Source of the DNA: Georgenia_B sunbinii
GTDB lineage: Bacteria; Actinomycetota; Actinomycetes; Actinomycetales; Actinomycetaceae
Length of the DNA stretch: 64,000 nt
Reading direction: 5' to 3' (one strand)
NCBI RefSeq assembly: GCF_036421855.1
Contig: NZ_JAZGOK010000005.1
Shown here piece by piece: positions 41,914 to 51,083 of the stretch (positions are counted from its first letter, which is position 1; each line of letters starts with the position of its first letter). The translations under genes were made by a program, and so were the position numbers. The notes below the pieces were generated by a model, which saw nothing but the letters and a program-made list of their open reading frames with translations, made no database searches and was not told where the DNA came from.

Positions 41914-42645
41914 ATGGACAACTCTAGCGGAGTCGGCGTCCTAGACAAGGCAGCCACCGTCCTCGGCGCTCTCGAGGCTGGCCCGGCGACCCTTGCCCAG
42001 CTGGTCGCCACCACCCACCTCGCCAGGCCCACCGCCCATCGTCTCGCCGTCGCCCTCGAATTTCACCGTTTCGTCGCCCGCGACACCCAGGGCCGGTTCA
42101 TCCTCGGCCCCCGGCTGAGCGAGCTGGCCTCCGCCGCCGGCGAGGACCGGCTGCTGGCCGCCGCCGGCCCGGTGCTCACCGCGGTCCGCGACCACACCGG
42201 GGAGTCGGTGCAGCTCTACCGCCGCCAGGCCGAGCAGCGCATCTGCGTCGCCGCGGCCGAGCGGCCGATGGGACTGCGCGACTCGATCCCGGTCGGTGCG
42301 ACGCTGACGATGCTCGCCGGCTCGGCCGCCCAGATCCTGCTCGCGTGGGAGGAGCCGGACCGGCTCCACCGCGGCCTGCAGGGCGCCAGCTTCACCGCCA
42401 CCGTGCTCTCCGGGGTGCGCCGGCGCGGCTGGGCGCAGTCGGTCGGTGAGCGCGAGCCTGGCGTCGCGTCGGTCTCCGCACCCGTGCGCGGGCCGTCCGG
42501 CAAGGTGCTCGCCGCCGTCTCGGTGTCCGGCCCGATGGAGCGGATGGGCCGTCAGCCCGGCCGGCTGCACGCCGGCGCCGTGGTCTCGGCCGCCAACCGC
42601 CTCACCGAGGTCCTGCGCCGCACCGAAGACACCGCCCACGGCTAG
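41914..42645 (+). CDS. IclR-family regulator of leucine biosynthesis (NdgR/LtbR-like)
   Basis: A 243-aa IclR-type protein. An N-terminal winged helix (VLDKAATVLGALEAGPATLAQLVATTHLARPTAHRLAVALE) is followed by an effector domain (about residues 75-235) with GESVQLYRRQAEQRICVAAAERP and SVSAPVRGPSGKVLAAVSVSGP. Position, divergent from leuCD, matches NdgR of Streptomyces and LtbR of Corynebacterium, which control leuCD. The ATG is probably the first transcribed base. The longer in-frame reading back into leuC is spurious. Confidence 0.92.
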   Translation: MDNSSGVGVLDKAATVLGALEAGPATLAQLVATTHLARPTAHRLAVALEFHRFVARDTQGRFILGPRLSELASAAGEDRLLAAAGPVLTAVRDHTGESVQLYRRQAEQRICVAAAERPMGLRDSIPVGATLTMLAGSAAQILLAWEEPDRLHRGLQGASFTATVLSGVRRRGWAQSVGEREPGVASVSAPVRGPSGKVLAAVSVSGPMERMGRQPGRLHAGAVVSAANRLTEVLRRTEDTAHG

Positions 42646-42690
42646 CCCCGCCCTCCCCCTCTCCCTCTCCCCCTCCCTCTCCCTCTCGCC

Positions 42691-42780
42691 GAGAGCGGGA
42701 TTGTCACCGACAGCCGACTTGTCGCCCACAGCAGACTTATCGCCGACAGCCGACTTGTCACCGACAGCAGGGTTGTCGAC
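42691..42780 (+). repeat. 18-bp tandem repeat array, five units, orientation B
   Basis: GAGAGCGGGATTGTCACC, GACAGCCGACTTGTCGCC, CACAGCAGACTTATCGCC, GACAGCCGACTTGTCACC, GACAGCAGGGTTGTCGAC. Intergenic copy of the dispersed family, followed 52 bp later by the 43-bp variant in orientation A. Confidence 0.93.
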
Positions 42781-42832
42781 GAGCGGCAGATGCGTGCGCG
42801 ATGGCGGAGGTGACGTCGCTGCCGCATGGGCT

Positions 42833-42961
42833 GTCGCCTGAGCGTGGACAATCCAGCTGTCACGGATGGGGCGGGGTCGCCTGAGCGTGGACAATCCAGC
42901 TGTCACGGATGGGGCGGTGTCCCCTGAGCGTGGACAATCCAGCTGTCACGGATGGGGTGGG
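42833..42961 (+). repeat. 43-bp tandem repeat, three copies, carrying the 18-bp family core
   Basis: Three near-identical 43-bp units start at 42833, 42876 and 42919. Each contains GACAATCCAGCTGTC, the orientation A core of the dispersed family, with 28 bp of other sequence between cores. Differences are limited to a few bases. Confidence 0.93.
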
Positions 42962-42985
42962 GCATGGGCTGCCGGGTGGGCGGTC

Positions 42986-44143
42986 TTACGTCCGGCGGCG
43001 GATGCGGCCTGCCGGGGCCACCACGGCGATGACCAGTGCGCTGGCGGCGAAGGCCCACGGGTAGTCGGCGCCGGCCACGACCGCACCGAGCAGCACCGCC
43101 CCTGCGCCGGTGCCGCCGTCGTACGCGAAGTTCCACACCGCGCTCGCCGTGCCGTGCCGTCCCGGGCCGGCGCGGCCGAGGATCAGCACCAGCGAGTCGT
43201 TCTGCACGATCCCCAGGCCCAGGCCGAAGAGCCCGGCACCGACGGCCACCCAGGCCCCACCTCCCGCCGTCGTCCCGAGCGCGATACCGACCATTCCGGC
43301 CGCACCGACGAGCGCTCCGGGCAGCAGCTGCCGGCCGGCGGTGAGCCGGTCGCCAGCCATCCCGGCCGCCATCCGGCCGACGAGCATGCAGAGGGACGCG
43401 ACGAAGAGCGCCGCCGGGGCGGTGGCGGCGTCGGGGACCGCCAGCGGGAGGAAGGTGACGATGCCGCCGAAGCCCATCGTCAACGTGAAGAACACCAGCG
43501 CCGGGGCGACGAGCGGCCGTAGCGTGACGGCCGCGCCCCCTCCACCACCGCCCGGATCCGGGCGGGCACCACCGCTGCCCTTCTCGCCACCGGCGGTCAG
43601 TGCCGCGCCGAGCGGCACGGCCACCAGTGCCAGCACCGTCGCGGCGACGAACACCGGTGTGAACGACCACCGCTGAGCCACCCACACGCCGAGCGGCAGC
43701 GCCACCAGCTGCGGCAGGCCAGCAGCCAGCCCGTAGGCCGCCGCTCCGCGAGCCAGACGCTGCGCCGGCACGATCTCGGCAACCAGCGCGCTGCCGGCCA
43801 CCACCAGCAGCGCGAACCCCACGCCGCGGACCGCAGAGACCACGAGCACCGGCACCAGCTCGGCCGAGAGCAGGTAGAACGGCGTCGCGAGCGTCATGAC
43901 GAGCGCACCACCGGTGAGCATCCGCCGCAGCGACAGGCGCCGGAGCAGCGGCCCCATGGCGAGCTGGGTGGCCGCGGTCGCCGCCATCATCGCCGTCGTC
44001 GTCGCGCCGACGCCGGTCGCGGTGCTCCCCGCCGAGGCCGCCCACAGCGGGACGACCGACAGCAGCGCTGCGTAGTTGCTCAGGCAGGTGACGGTCGCCA
44101 GCAGCAGCAGCGCGAAATCGCGGCGCGGTGAACGCGCACTCAT
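42986..44143 (-). CDS. Major facilitator superfamily transporter
   Basis: A 385-aa membrane protein with about twelve helices in two halves. A Gly/Pro-rich cytoplasmic loop (GEKGSGGARPDPGGGGGG) separates them. The loop 2-3 motif is weak (PLLRRLSLRRMLTGGALVM) and repeated in the second half as GRMAAGMAGDRLTAGRQLLPG, typical of YfcJ/arabinose-efflux-like MFS members. The substrate cannot be assigned. ATG 44141-44143 is chosen; upstream in-frame extension lacks hydrophobic character. It is divergent from the receptor kinase with 203 bp between starts. Confidence 0.85.
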   Translation of the reverse strand: MSARSPRRDFALLLLATVTCLSNYAALLSVVPLWAASAGSTATGVGATTTAMMAATAATQLAMGPLLRRLSLRRMLTGGALVMTLATPFYLLSAELVPVLVVSAVRGVGFALLVVAGSALVAEIVPAQRLARGAAAYGLAAGLPQLVALPLGVWVAQRWSFTPVFVAATVLALVAVPLGAALTAGGEKGSGGARPDPGGGGGGAAVTLRPLVAPALVFFTLTMGFGGIVTFLPLAVPDAATAPAALFVASLCMLVGRMAAGMAGDRLTAGRQLLPGALVGAAGMVGIALGTTAGGGAWVAVGAGLFGLGLGIVQNDSLVLILGRAGPGRHGTASAVWNFAYDGGTGAGAVLLGAVVAGADYPWAFAASALVIAVVAPAGRIRRRT

Positions 44144-44346
44144 CGGTGGACCGCGCCCGCCCTGGCGCCCCGTCCGATGGCAGCAAGCATCCGCGCACCT
44201 CCTCCGGCACCTCGTCGGGATCCGGGCCAGTCTCCCAGGCTCGGGGCCGGCGCCTGGCCGGCTGGACGCGACCGCGCCGCGACGCACCGATCGCTATTGT
44301 CTACACCGACAGACAGCTGGCACGGTGCCGAGACTTCGGGGGTCGG

Positions 44347-46122
44347 GTGGCGACGCAGGACGAGTGGGCACCAGCGCCGTCGTCCGCTGCTGCCCCGAGG
44401 GCCACCGGCGCGATGACGCTCGAGGGCTACTCCGAGCTCACCGAGGTCGCCCGCGGCGGCGACAGCATCGTCTACCGCGCCCGCCAGTCCCGCCTCGACC
44501 GTGACGTCGCGATCAAGGTCGTCGACATCACCGACCCGACGGCCAAGGCCCGGTTCGCGCGCGAGCTGGAGATCACCGTCCGCCTCGGCCGGCAGCACCC
44601 GCACATCGTCAGCGTGCTCGACACCACGACCACCGCCGACGGCCGCCCCTGCCTGGTGATGGAGTTCCACGACCTCGGCTCGCTCCACGACCGGCTGCGT
44701 GCCCACGGTCCGCTGCCGGTGTCCGAGGTGGTCGCCGCCGGCACCGCAGTGGCCGATGCGCTCGCCTTCGCCCACGCGCACGGCGTCCTGCACCGTGACG
44801 TCAAGCCGCAGAACGTGCTGCTGCTGCCGACCTCATACGTGCTCAGCGACTTCGGCATCGCCCGGATGGCCGACGCCGGCCACACCGCGTCGCTCGAGCG
44901 CTTCAGTTACCGGCACGCGTCGCCTCAGGTCCTCGACGGCGCTGAGCCGACCGAGGCCGACGACGTCTGGTCGCTCGGCTCCAGCCTCTTCACGCTGCTC
45001 GACGGCCGGGCGCCGTTCGCCAGTGACGACCCCGACGACGACTCCGCGCTCGCCTACCTGCGCCGGGTGCGGATGAACCAGCGCCGGCCGCTCCGCGAGG
45101 ACCTGCCCGCTCAGCTGCGGGGCGTCGTCGACGCCTGCCTCACCCCGCGGCGCGAGGACCGCACGTGGAGCGCCACCGACGTGCTCGCTGCGCTGCGCAC
45201 GGTGCCGACCGAGCAGCGGTCGTGGGCGCCGGCCTCCGGTGGTGTGCCCCCGGCGAGCGGTGGCGCCCCGGACGTCGCCGAGCCCCTACCGACGGCGGCA
45301 TCGCCACGGGCGGTGGCAAGCCCGGCGGCAGCCGCAGCAGCGGTGTCTGCGGGATCTACCGCACCCGGCACGGCGGCGGCGAGCACGCCGGACGACCCGG
45401 CCGACGACGTCACCGGCCCACCGCCCCCGGAGATGTTCGACGCCTGGCAGGAGCAGCCGGCAGACCCGGCGCAGGAGGCCGGCCCCGCGCGCGGGACCGG
45501 CTCCGTCGCGGCCGGCCCTGTTGCGCCGTCCGCGCTGGCGAGCATCGTCGAGACCCGCCCCGTGGACGCCGAGCACACCTCCGCCCGGCCCGAGCCCCAG
45601 CCGACCGGGCCGGAGGAGGCCGGCTCGGCCGACGAGCCGGAGGTCCGCGGCAACCCGTGGACGAAGATCGCAGCCTTCATCGGCGGGGCCCTCGTCGTGG
45701 GGACGGGCTTCGGGGTGCTCTCCGCCCTCCTGGGCAACGACGACGAGCCGGACCCGACGCCGACGGCCATCGACGCCGCCGAGGTGCCGACTATGACCGA
45801 TCCGGTCCCGACGATGACCGGCCCCATCCAGGCGAGCACCGGCGACCCGGACCTGGCGCCGCGTAACCCGGCGGTCCTCGACAACGGCACGTCGGTGCTG
45901 CTCACCTGGGCACCACCGGTGGCGGACGTCGACCACATCCTCGTCCTCGACCCCGGGGAGGACGAGGTCATCAGGTACGTGGCGGGCACAGCGGAGGAGT
46001 ACACGGTCGAAGGGGTCGACCCGAACGCGAGCGAGGTCTGCTTCGCCGTGGCCGGCTATGCGATGGACGAGGGGCGGCTCACCTCCGGTGCCAGCCCCGC
46101 GGTCTGCATCACCCGCCCCTGA
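44347..46122 (+). CDS. Receptor-type serine/threonine protein kinase
   Basis: A 591-aa Hanks-type kinase. The kinase domain (about residues 26-290) has a modified glycine loop (ARGGDSIVYRA), VAIKVV (K57), HRDVKPQNVLLL (149-160), DFGIA (168-172) and DDVWSLGSSLFTLL; the APE motif reads ASPQ. A Pro/Ala-rich juxtamembrane region is followed by a membrane helix (about 440-465) and an extracellular Fn3-like domain. The GTG at 44347 is a guess; ATG 44413 is the next choice, and a reading from 44128 would overlap the divergent MFS start. It lies near, not inside, the secretion operon. Confidence 0.85.
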   Translation: MATQDEWAPAPSSAAAPRATGAMTLEGYSELTEVARGGDSIVYRARQSRLDRDVAIKVVDITDPTAKARFARELEITVRLGRQHPHIVSVLDTTTTADGRPCLVMEFHDLGSLHDRLRAHGPLPVSEVVAAGTAVADALAFAHAHGVLHRDVKPQNVLLLPTSYVLSDFGIARMADAGHTASLERFSYRHASPQVLDGAEPTEADDVWSLGSSLFTLLDGRAPFASDDPDDDSALAYLRRVRMNQRRPLREDLPAQLRGVVDACLTPRREDRTWSATDVLAALRTVPTEQRSWAPASGGVPPASGGAPDVAEPLPTAASPRAVASPAAAAAAVSAGSTAPGTAAASTPDDPADDVTGPPPPEMFDAWQEQPADPAQEAGPARGTGSVAAGPVAPSALASIVETRPVDAEHTSARPEPQPTGPEEAGSADEPEVRGNPWTKIAAFIGGALVVGTGFGVLSALLGNDDEPDPTPTAIDAAEVPTMTDPVPTMTGPIQASTGDPDLAPRNPAVLDNGTSVLLTWAPPVADVDHILVLDPGEDEVIRYVAGTAEEYTVEGVDPNASEVCFAVAGYAMDEGRLTSGASPAVCITRP

Positions 46123-46135
46123 CCTGGGGCGGCGG

Positions 46136-46993
46136 TCACGCAGCCGGGACGGCCGGTGCCGCCAGCGCTTGCAGCACCGCCACGACCACGTCCTGCGGTG
46201 CGCGCAGGATCTCCGTCGAGGTGAACCGCAGCACGCGGTAGCCCAGGGCCACGAGGGCACGGTCGCGCTGGCGGTCCCGCTGGTACTCCCGGCGCCCCGA
46301 GTGGTAGGCGTACCCGTCGCACTCGACGACCACGCGGCCCTCGATGACGAGGTCCACCTCGCCGACCCCTTCGATGACCACGGCTGCAGCCACCCGGAGC
46401 CCGGCCTCGATCAGCTCGAGCCGGGCGATCGTCTCGTTCACCGAGCGGCTGCCGGCGTCGCACCGTTCCAGCGTCCGGCGTGCCCGCGGGCTGCCTGGAC
46501 CGGCAAGGGACCGCACGATCTCCTCCACCTCGATGAGCCGCTGGTTCAGCGCCGAGTCGATCATCACCACCGCCTCGCGCGGTGGCAGGCAGCGCAGCGC
46601 CCGGGCGAGCACCTCGGCGACCGGCGCGAGCGGGACGCTAGTCTCCTCCGGCTCGGTCCACAGGCCCTCGCGGTGCACCACCGCCCGTAGACCTCCGCGG
46701 CGGGAACCCGTCCCACGGTCGATCGGGACGGCCAGGTGGACCTGGTCGGGCTCGGTGAGCAGCGCAAGACCGTGGAAGCGGGCTGCGGTGGCGCAGGTGA
46801 TCGTGGCACCGAACCGCCGTGCGGCCACAACTGCGGCGTCCGCGCCGACCGCCGCGATCCAGCCACCACCAAGGTCTCGCAGCGCACCGGCCGCGTACGC
46901 ATCGGCAAGGGCACGCGCAACACCGGCCGAACGGCCGAGCGCAGACCGTCGCGCCACTCCGCCGAGGCTGGCGAGTCGCTCCAGTGCGTCCAT
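46136..46993 (-). CDS. DUF559-domain nuclease-like protein with AbiEi-like N-terminus
   Basis: A 285-aa protein. The C-terminal about 95 residues show a Vsr/PD-(D/E)XK-like core: GVGEVDLVIEGRVVVECDGYAYHS, then REYQRDRQRDRALVALGYRVLRFTSTEIL, the DUF559 pattern. The N-terminal part resembles the winged-helix/transcriptional AbiEi-like region of similar actinobacterial proteins (LASLGGVARRSALGRSAGVARALADAYAAGALRDLGGG pattern, positions about 6-44). Such genes are common orphan, probably accessory, genes; activity is unproven. It converges with the kinase gene. Confidence 0.8.
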   Translation of the reverse strand: MDALERLASLGGVARRSALGRSAGVARALADAYAAGALRDLGGGWIAAVGADAAVVAARRFGATITCATAARFHGLALLTEPDQVHLAVPIDRGTGSRRGGLRAVVHREGLWTEPEETSVPLAPVAEVLARALRCLPPREAVVMIDSALNQRLIEVEEIVRSLAGPGSPRARRTLERCDAGSRSVNETIARLELIEAGLRVAAAVVIEGVGEVDLVIEGRVVVECDGYAYHSGRREYQRDRQRDRALVALGYRVLRFTSTEILRAPQDVVVAVLQALAAPAVPAA

Positions 46994-47382
46994 GGGCTGA
47001 CGCTGCCCGAGAAACGAATTCCACCGCCGGAACGTCAGGCGGCGCTGTGGACGGACCCGACGCCTCGCGGGTCTGCGGATCCCGACATGAAGTCCGCGAG
47101 GGTCCAAAGGCAACGCCGCAGATGCGGCTACAAGCGCAGGTTCTCCCGGCATCTGCGGTGCCGATGCCGGGAGGGCCTGTGACTTCAAGTCTGAATCTGC
47201 ACACCCTCCCCCAGCGGCTGCGAGCGGTGCCACGGTCCTCGGTCCGCCCCGTCAAACGGTCCGGCCGGGCGCCGGCTCGCGTTCGAGCCACTGCCCGGGG
47301 ACCAGAGCATCAGACTCCTCATAGCCCAGGTGCTCGTGCAGCCCGGCCGCGGAGCCGTCCAGCGCGCATCACGGCAGCGTAG
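46994..47382. other. 389-bp intergenic region with inverted repeats
   Basis: No gene is supported. It contains a perfect 11-bp inverted repeat with 9-nt loop (CTCCCGGCATC 47143-47153, GATGCCGGGAG 47163-47173). Related words ATCTGCGG, CCGCAGATGCGG and GCGGGTCTGCGGATCCCG recur over about 47075-47165, suggesting an intergenic repeat element. The gap lies between the nuclease-like gene's start and the transglutaminase-like gene's end, both minus strand, so it should hold the promoter of the former. Confidence 0.6.
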
Positions 47383-49752
47383 TCAGCGCCGGCGCTCGGT
47401 CCGCAGCACCCGCAGCGAGACCCACCACCACGCACGGCGCCACCACGGCAGCCGGGCACGCAGCGATCGTGCGACGAGCTGCGCTTCCTGCCAGTGCTCG
47501 GCCGACTCCCGGCCGCCCCTGGCCTCGCGGTCGACCGCGGCCCGCGGCCCGAAGGCCTCCGCCTCGGCCCGGCCGGCGAGCGCGAGTGCCGGCTCACGCA
47601 CCTCCGGCTCGAGCTCGGCGACGAGACTCGGCGGGGTCTCGCCCGGCCGTGGCGTGCGGCCATGCAGGACGAATGCATCGAGCACGTGCGCCCACGCCCC
47701 TCGTGCACCGGCCGCACGCCACCGCCGGCGCCGCACCAGCCGCACCGCGAGTGCGCCCAGCACGAGGACCACGAGGAGCGTCGCCAGGATCCCACCGACT
47801 GCCACGATTGCGGTGCCGAAGCTCAGCTCCTCGGTCCACGAGGAGTCCGCCGGGCGCGGCGCGTCGGTCTGCTCGCGCGGCTCGGAGGTGGACTGGGCGG
47901 TGGACTCCTCCGTCTCCTGCTCGACCTCCGTCTCGGCGGCGGCCGGCGGCGTGGTCGTCGACTCGTCCGGGGTCGGCTGGAACGCAACCCAGCCGGCGTT
48001 GGCGAAGTACACCTCCGGCCAGATCGTCGCGTGCCGACCTCGGACGACGACACCGGTCCCCTCACCACCATCCGCGGGTGCGGCGCCGGCAGCCGGGTCC
48101 GCCAGTGCCGCGGTCGCGCCGTCCTCGACCGCCGCCTCGATGTCGAAGCCGACGACGAGCCGGGTCGGCAGCCCGACGCTGCGCCCGAGCACCGCGAAGG
48201 CCCCGGCGAACTGCTCCGCGGTGCCCACCTGACCGGCCTCGCCCTCGGGCAGGAAGAGGAACTCCATCAGCCGGCCGTAGGACGAGCCGGACTGCGCGGC
48301 GAGGTCGTTGACGCGCCCGCCGCGCACCGCGTCCTCGATCGCGAGCGCCTGCTCGAGCCGGCTCGTCGCGCCGTCGGTGATCTCGGCGGCCTCATCGCGC
48401 AGCTCTTGCGGGGCCCGTGGCAGCTCGAGGAAACGCGCCGCTTCCGTCGCGGGCGGTACGCCGGCGCGCTCCACTTCGGCCTCGGTGGGCGCGTCATGGC
48501 TGCCGGTGAGCGTCACGGCCAGGCCCGCGGCAACCCCGTCGGGCAGCACGAGGGAGCCGGCGTCGACGTCGGCCACGGGTGCGGCGCCGCTGCTCGCGGT
48601 TGTGACACCCGACGACGGCAGCCATGCCCCGCTGAGCTGGTCGACGCGGATGACGAGGTCGGTGCTGGCGCGGCGCTGCCCGGCGGGCAGCAGCGGCTCG
48701 TCGACGACACCGATCGCGCGCAGCCGGGCATCGAGCGTCCACGCCGCACCGTCGAAGTCGGCCAACGTCGCCAGCGCCATCCGCTCCGGCAGCGGCTGGC
48801 TGCGCGGCGCGACGACGAACAGCGGGCGATCACCGTCGAGGTTCCACGCGGAGACCTCCGGGACGGGGTTCGACGCGGTGGCCGGCAGCTGCGGTGGCGG
48901 CACGTGAACGCGGGGCTCGAACGAGCCGGTGGTCGGCAGCGTCGCCGCGACCAGCGCGAAGGAGGCCGCGACGACCGCACCGGCGGTCGGCAGCAGGAGC
49001 GCTCGGCGGTGGGTCGTCTCGGCCGGCGCCGAGCGGCCGGGCAAGGCGATCCAACCGGCCACGATGACGACGACGACAGCGAGCGCCACCACCCCGGAGC
49101 GGTCCCCCTCACCCGCGGTCAGCAGGGCGCCGACGACATAGATCACCGCGGCCCCGATCAGCGGCGCAGCACGAGCGGTGAGCGCCGGGACCACGACAAG
49201 CGCGACGGCCAGCGCGGCCAGCCACACCAGGAGCACGGCCGGGGCGAGCAGGTCGGGAGCCGGCGGGGCTGGGCGCGGTGCGGTCAGTAGCCGCGGGACG
49301 GCGTCGATGAGCGGGGCGAGCGGGTCGAGTGCGGGCGCGCCGGCCCGCCACGAGGGCAGCGGGTGGGCGTCGACCACCGGACGCAGGATGACCATGAGGC
49401 CGGCGACGCCCAGCGCGACCCCGGCGACGGCGACCGCCCACCGACCAACGCCGAGCCGGGCACCGAGCGAGACGAGGCCGAACGGCACGAGGGCCGCGGC
49501 GGCGAGGACAAGAACGACCCACGACGAGTCGTAGGCGCCTGCGAGCGGGACGGCTGCCAGCGCGAGGACGAACGCGCTCCACAGCACGATGGCCACCCGG
49601 TGGCGCATCGCGGGTGCGACGGCCGCAGCGACCGCCCCGGGGCCGCCCCTTGCGGGCGCGCCTGCCGCCGTGGCCGGGCGGGTTACGGGCGTGCCCGCAG
49701 ACGCAGCCCGTCGACCGGCAGCCGGGCCTGGCGCGGCGTTCCGCGTGCTCAT
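47383..49752 (-). CDS. DUF3488/transglutaminase-like membrane protein
   Basis: A 789-aa protein. Six or more N-terminal helices (about residues 45-275) precede an exported region with a transglutaminase-like core (about 500-600), a further helix (FGTAIVAVGGILATLLVVLVL) and a cytoplasmic tail. In catalytic transglutaminases the core reads G-x-C-x-Q-F-A; here GTAEQFAGAF has Ala (about 511) instead of Cys, and the later acid position reads QPTP rather than DPTP. It is therefore probably non-catalytic, as in many actinobacterial relatives. It ends the MoxR-DUF58-transglutaminase operon and overlaps DUF58 by 4 bp. Confidence 0.88.
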   Translation of the reverse strand: MSTRNAAPGPAAGRRAASAGTPVTRPATAAGAPARGGPGAVAAAVAPAMRHRVAIVLWSAFVLALAAVPLAGAYDSSWVVLVLAAAALVPFGLVSLGARLGVGRWAVAVAGVALGVAGLMVILRPVVDAHPLPSWRAGAPALDPLAPLIDAVPRLLTAPRPAPPAPDLLAPAVLLVWLAALAVALVVVPALTARAAPLIGAAVIYVVGALLTAGEGDRSGVVALAVVVVIVAGWIALPGRSAPAETTHRRALLLPTAGAVVAASFALVAATLPTTGSFEPRVHVPPPQLPATASNPVPEVSAWNLDGDRPLFVVAPRSQPLPERMALATLADFDGAAWTLDARLRAIGVVDEPLLPAGQRRASTDLVIRVDQLSGAWLPSSGVTTASSGAAPVADVDAGSLVLPDGVAAGLAVTLTGSHDAPTEAEVERAGVPPATEAARFLELPRAPQELRDEAAEITDGATSRLEQALAIEDAVRGGRVNDLAAQSGSSYGRLMEFLFLPEGEAGQVGTAEQFAGAFAVLGRSVGLPTRLVVGFDIEAAVEDGATAALADPAAGAAPADGGEGTGVVVRGRHATIWPEVYFANAGWVAFQPTPDESTTTPPAAAETEVEQETEESTAQSTSEPREQTDAPRPADSSWTEELSFGTAIVAVGGILATLLVVLVLGALAVRLVRRRRWRAAGARGAWAHVLDAFVLHGRTPRPGETPPSLVAELEPEVREPALALAGRAEAEAFGPRAAVDREARGGRESAEHWQEAQLVARSLRARLPWWRRAWWWVSLRVLRTERRR

Positions 49753-51083
49753 GCCGCGACCACCGTGCGCCAGCCGTGGACGAGGTCCTCCGCGCGGGGG
49801 CCGCGCAGCACCGTGACGCCCTGGCGGGCGGCGACCATCGCGTCCGGGGCCGTGTCGACGACGAGCACGATCCCGGCGGGGGCGGCGACGGCGTCGAGCA
49901 GCAAGTCGGCGAGGTCGGCGTGGCGGCCGGTGATGATGGCGAGGACGTCGGGCGCTCCCACGAGCGCGCGGTGCGCCGGCGGGACGGGCCCGGTGACGGT
50001 GGTGACCTCGGCGAGCGCGCCGAGGATGGCGGGGTCGAGACCGGCGCTGACGGCGCTGACCGGGCTCTGCTCGTCAACCGCTCCGGAGAGCGACCGCACC
50101 CGACCGGGGCTGGCGACGGACGCGGCGGTGGCCAGGAGGCTGGCGGCGACGTCGACCGCCTCCTCGAAGTCGTCACCGTCGTAGCTGTCGGCGCGGTCGT
50201 CGAGCAGCACGGTCAGGTGCGGGGCGGAGGGGTCGGCGTCCTCGCGGACCATGAGGGTGCCGCGCCGGGCGCTGGTGCTCCAGTGGACCCGGCGCAGGTC
50301 GTCGCCGGGCGTGTACTCGCGCATGCCGACGAGATCGGTGCCGCCGTGGGCGATGCGCTCGTCCGAGCCGACGTGGCCGCGGCGCGCGCCGGCGGGCAGG
50401 CCGACCGCGTCGAGCACCCGCGGCTCGACGAGCACCGAGGTGTAGGTGCCGTAGCTCCGCCGCGCCCGCAGCAGGTCGGCGAGCGAGGAGCGGAACAGGA
50501 TGAGCGGCCCGAACTCGATGACGCCGCGGCGGTGGGTGGGGATCGGTACGTCGGCACTCACCCGCTCCCCCGGCGCGAGCCTCGGCAGCGGGAACTCGGT
50601 GGCCTCACCGTCGACGAGGTCGAGGCCGCGGGCGTGCACCGCCAGCCAGCCGGAGGCGTTGGCGACCTCGACGGTGGCCACGCAGTCGTCGAGCCGGGCG
50701 ACGCGCGGTGGCCTGGCGGTGCGTCGGACCGTCACCGGTGCGGGGACGGCCAGCCCGACGCCGGCGCAGGCGAGGAGGACCGCCAGCGCCAGCCCGAGGC
50801 CGACGACGCCCGGGTAGCTCGCCCACCAGCCGAATCCCAGGAGGACCGCGGCGGTGGCGCCGGTGGCCCATCCCCGCGCTGTCGGCCGGGTGGCCCGGGA
50901 CGTCCGTGCGTCGCGCGAGCCGGACGAGGGGGTGCTGGCCGATCCGGCGGGTCCGGCGGCGCCTGCTGGCCCAGCCGATCCAGTCGGCCCAGCGGCCCGA
51001 GGCGTGCTGGTCGACCCGGTGTCCCCAGCTGACCCGCCGGGCCTCGCCGACCCGGCCGGCCGGGGCTCCGCGGTGGCGGTCAT
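49749..51083 (-). CDS. DUF58-domain protein
   Basis: A 444-aa protein with a long Gly/Pro/Ser/Ala-rich N-terminus (1-68), two adjacent membrane segments (about 70-120), and a DUF58 core containing GTDLVGMREYTPGDDLRRVHWSTSARRGTLMVRE followed by a von Willebrand-A-like region. DUF58 proteins are encoded with MoxR ATPases and transglutaminase-like proteins, a chaperone/insertion set of poorly known role. Both ends overlap neighbours by ATGA. Confidence 0.9.
   Translation of the reverse strand: MTATAEPRPAGSARPGGSAGDTGSTSTPRAAGPTGSAGPAGAAGPAGSASTPSSGSRDARTSRATRPTARGWATGATAAVLLGFGWWASYPGVVGLGLALAVLLACAGVGLAVPAPVTVRRTARPPRVARLDDCVATVEVANASGWLAVHARGLDLVDGEATEFPLPRLAPGERVSADVPIPTHRRGVIEFGPLILFRSSLADLLRARRSYGTYTSVLVEPRVLDAVGLPAGARRGHVGSDERIAHGGTDLVGMREYTPGDDLRRVHWSTSARRGTLMVREDADPSAPHLTVLLDDRADSYDGDDFEEAVDVAASLLATAASVASPGRVRSLSGAVDEQSPVSAVSAGLDPAILGALAEVTTVTGPVPPAHRALVGAPDVLAIITGRHADLADLLLDAVAAPAGIVLVVDTAPDAMVAARQGVTVLRGPRAEDLVHGWRTVVAA

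Larger units (their letters stand above)
42646..42985. other. 340-bp intergenic region made mostly of repeats
   Basis: Between the convergent IclR and MFS genes. It starts with a pyrimidine tract (CCCTCTCCCTCTC type, about 42646-42688), continues with five 18-bp units (42691-42780), a unique stretch (42781-42832), and three 43-bp units (42833-42961). No gene is supported here: short open frames merely run through the repeats. Confidence 0.8.

Noticed and set aside
46638..47291. Minus-strand frame extending into the 46994-47382 gap
   Set aside because: No family resemblance; it overlaps the DUF559 gene in another phase and low-complexity non-coding sequence.
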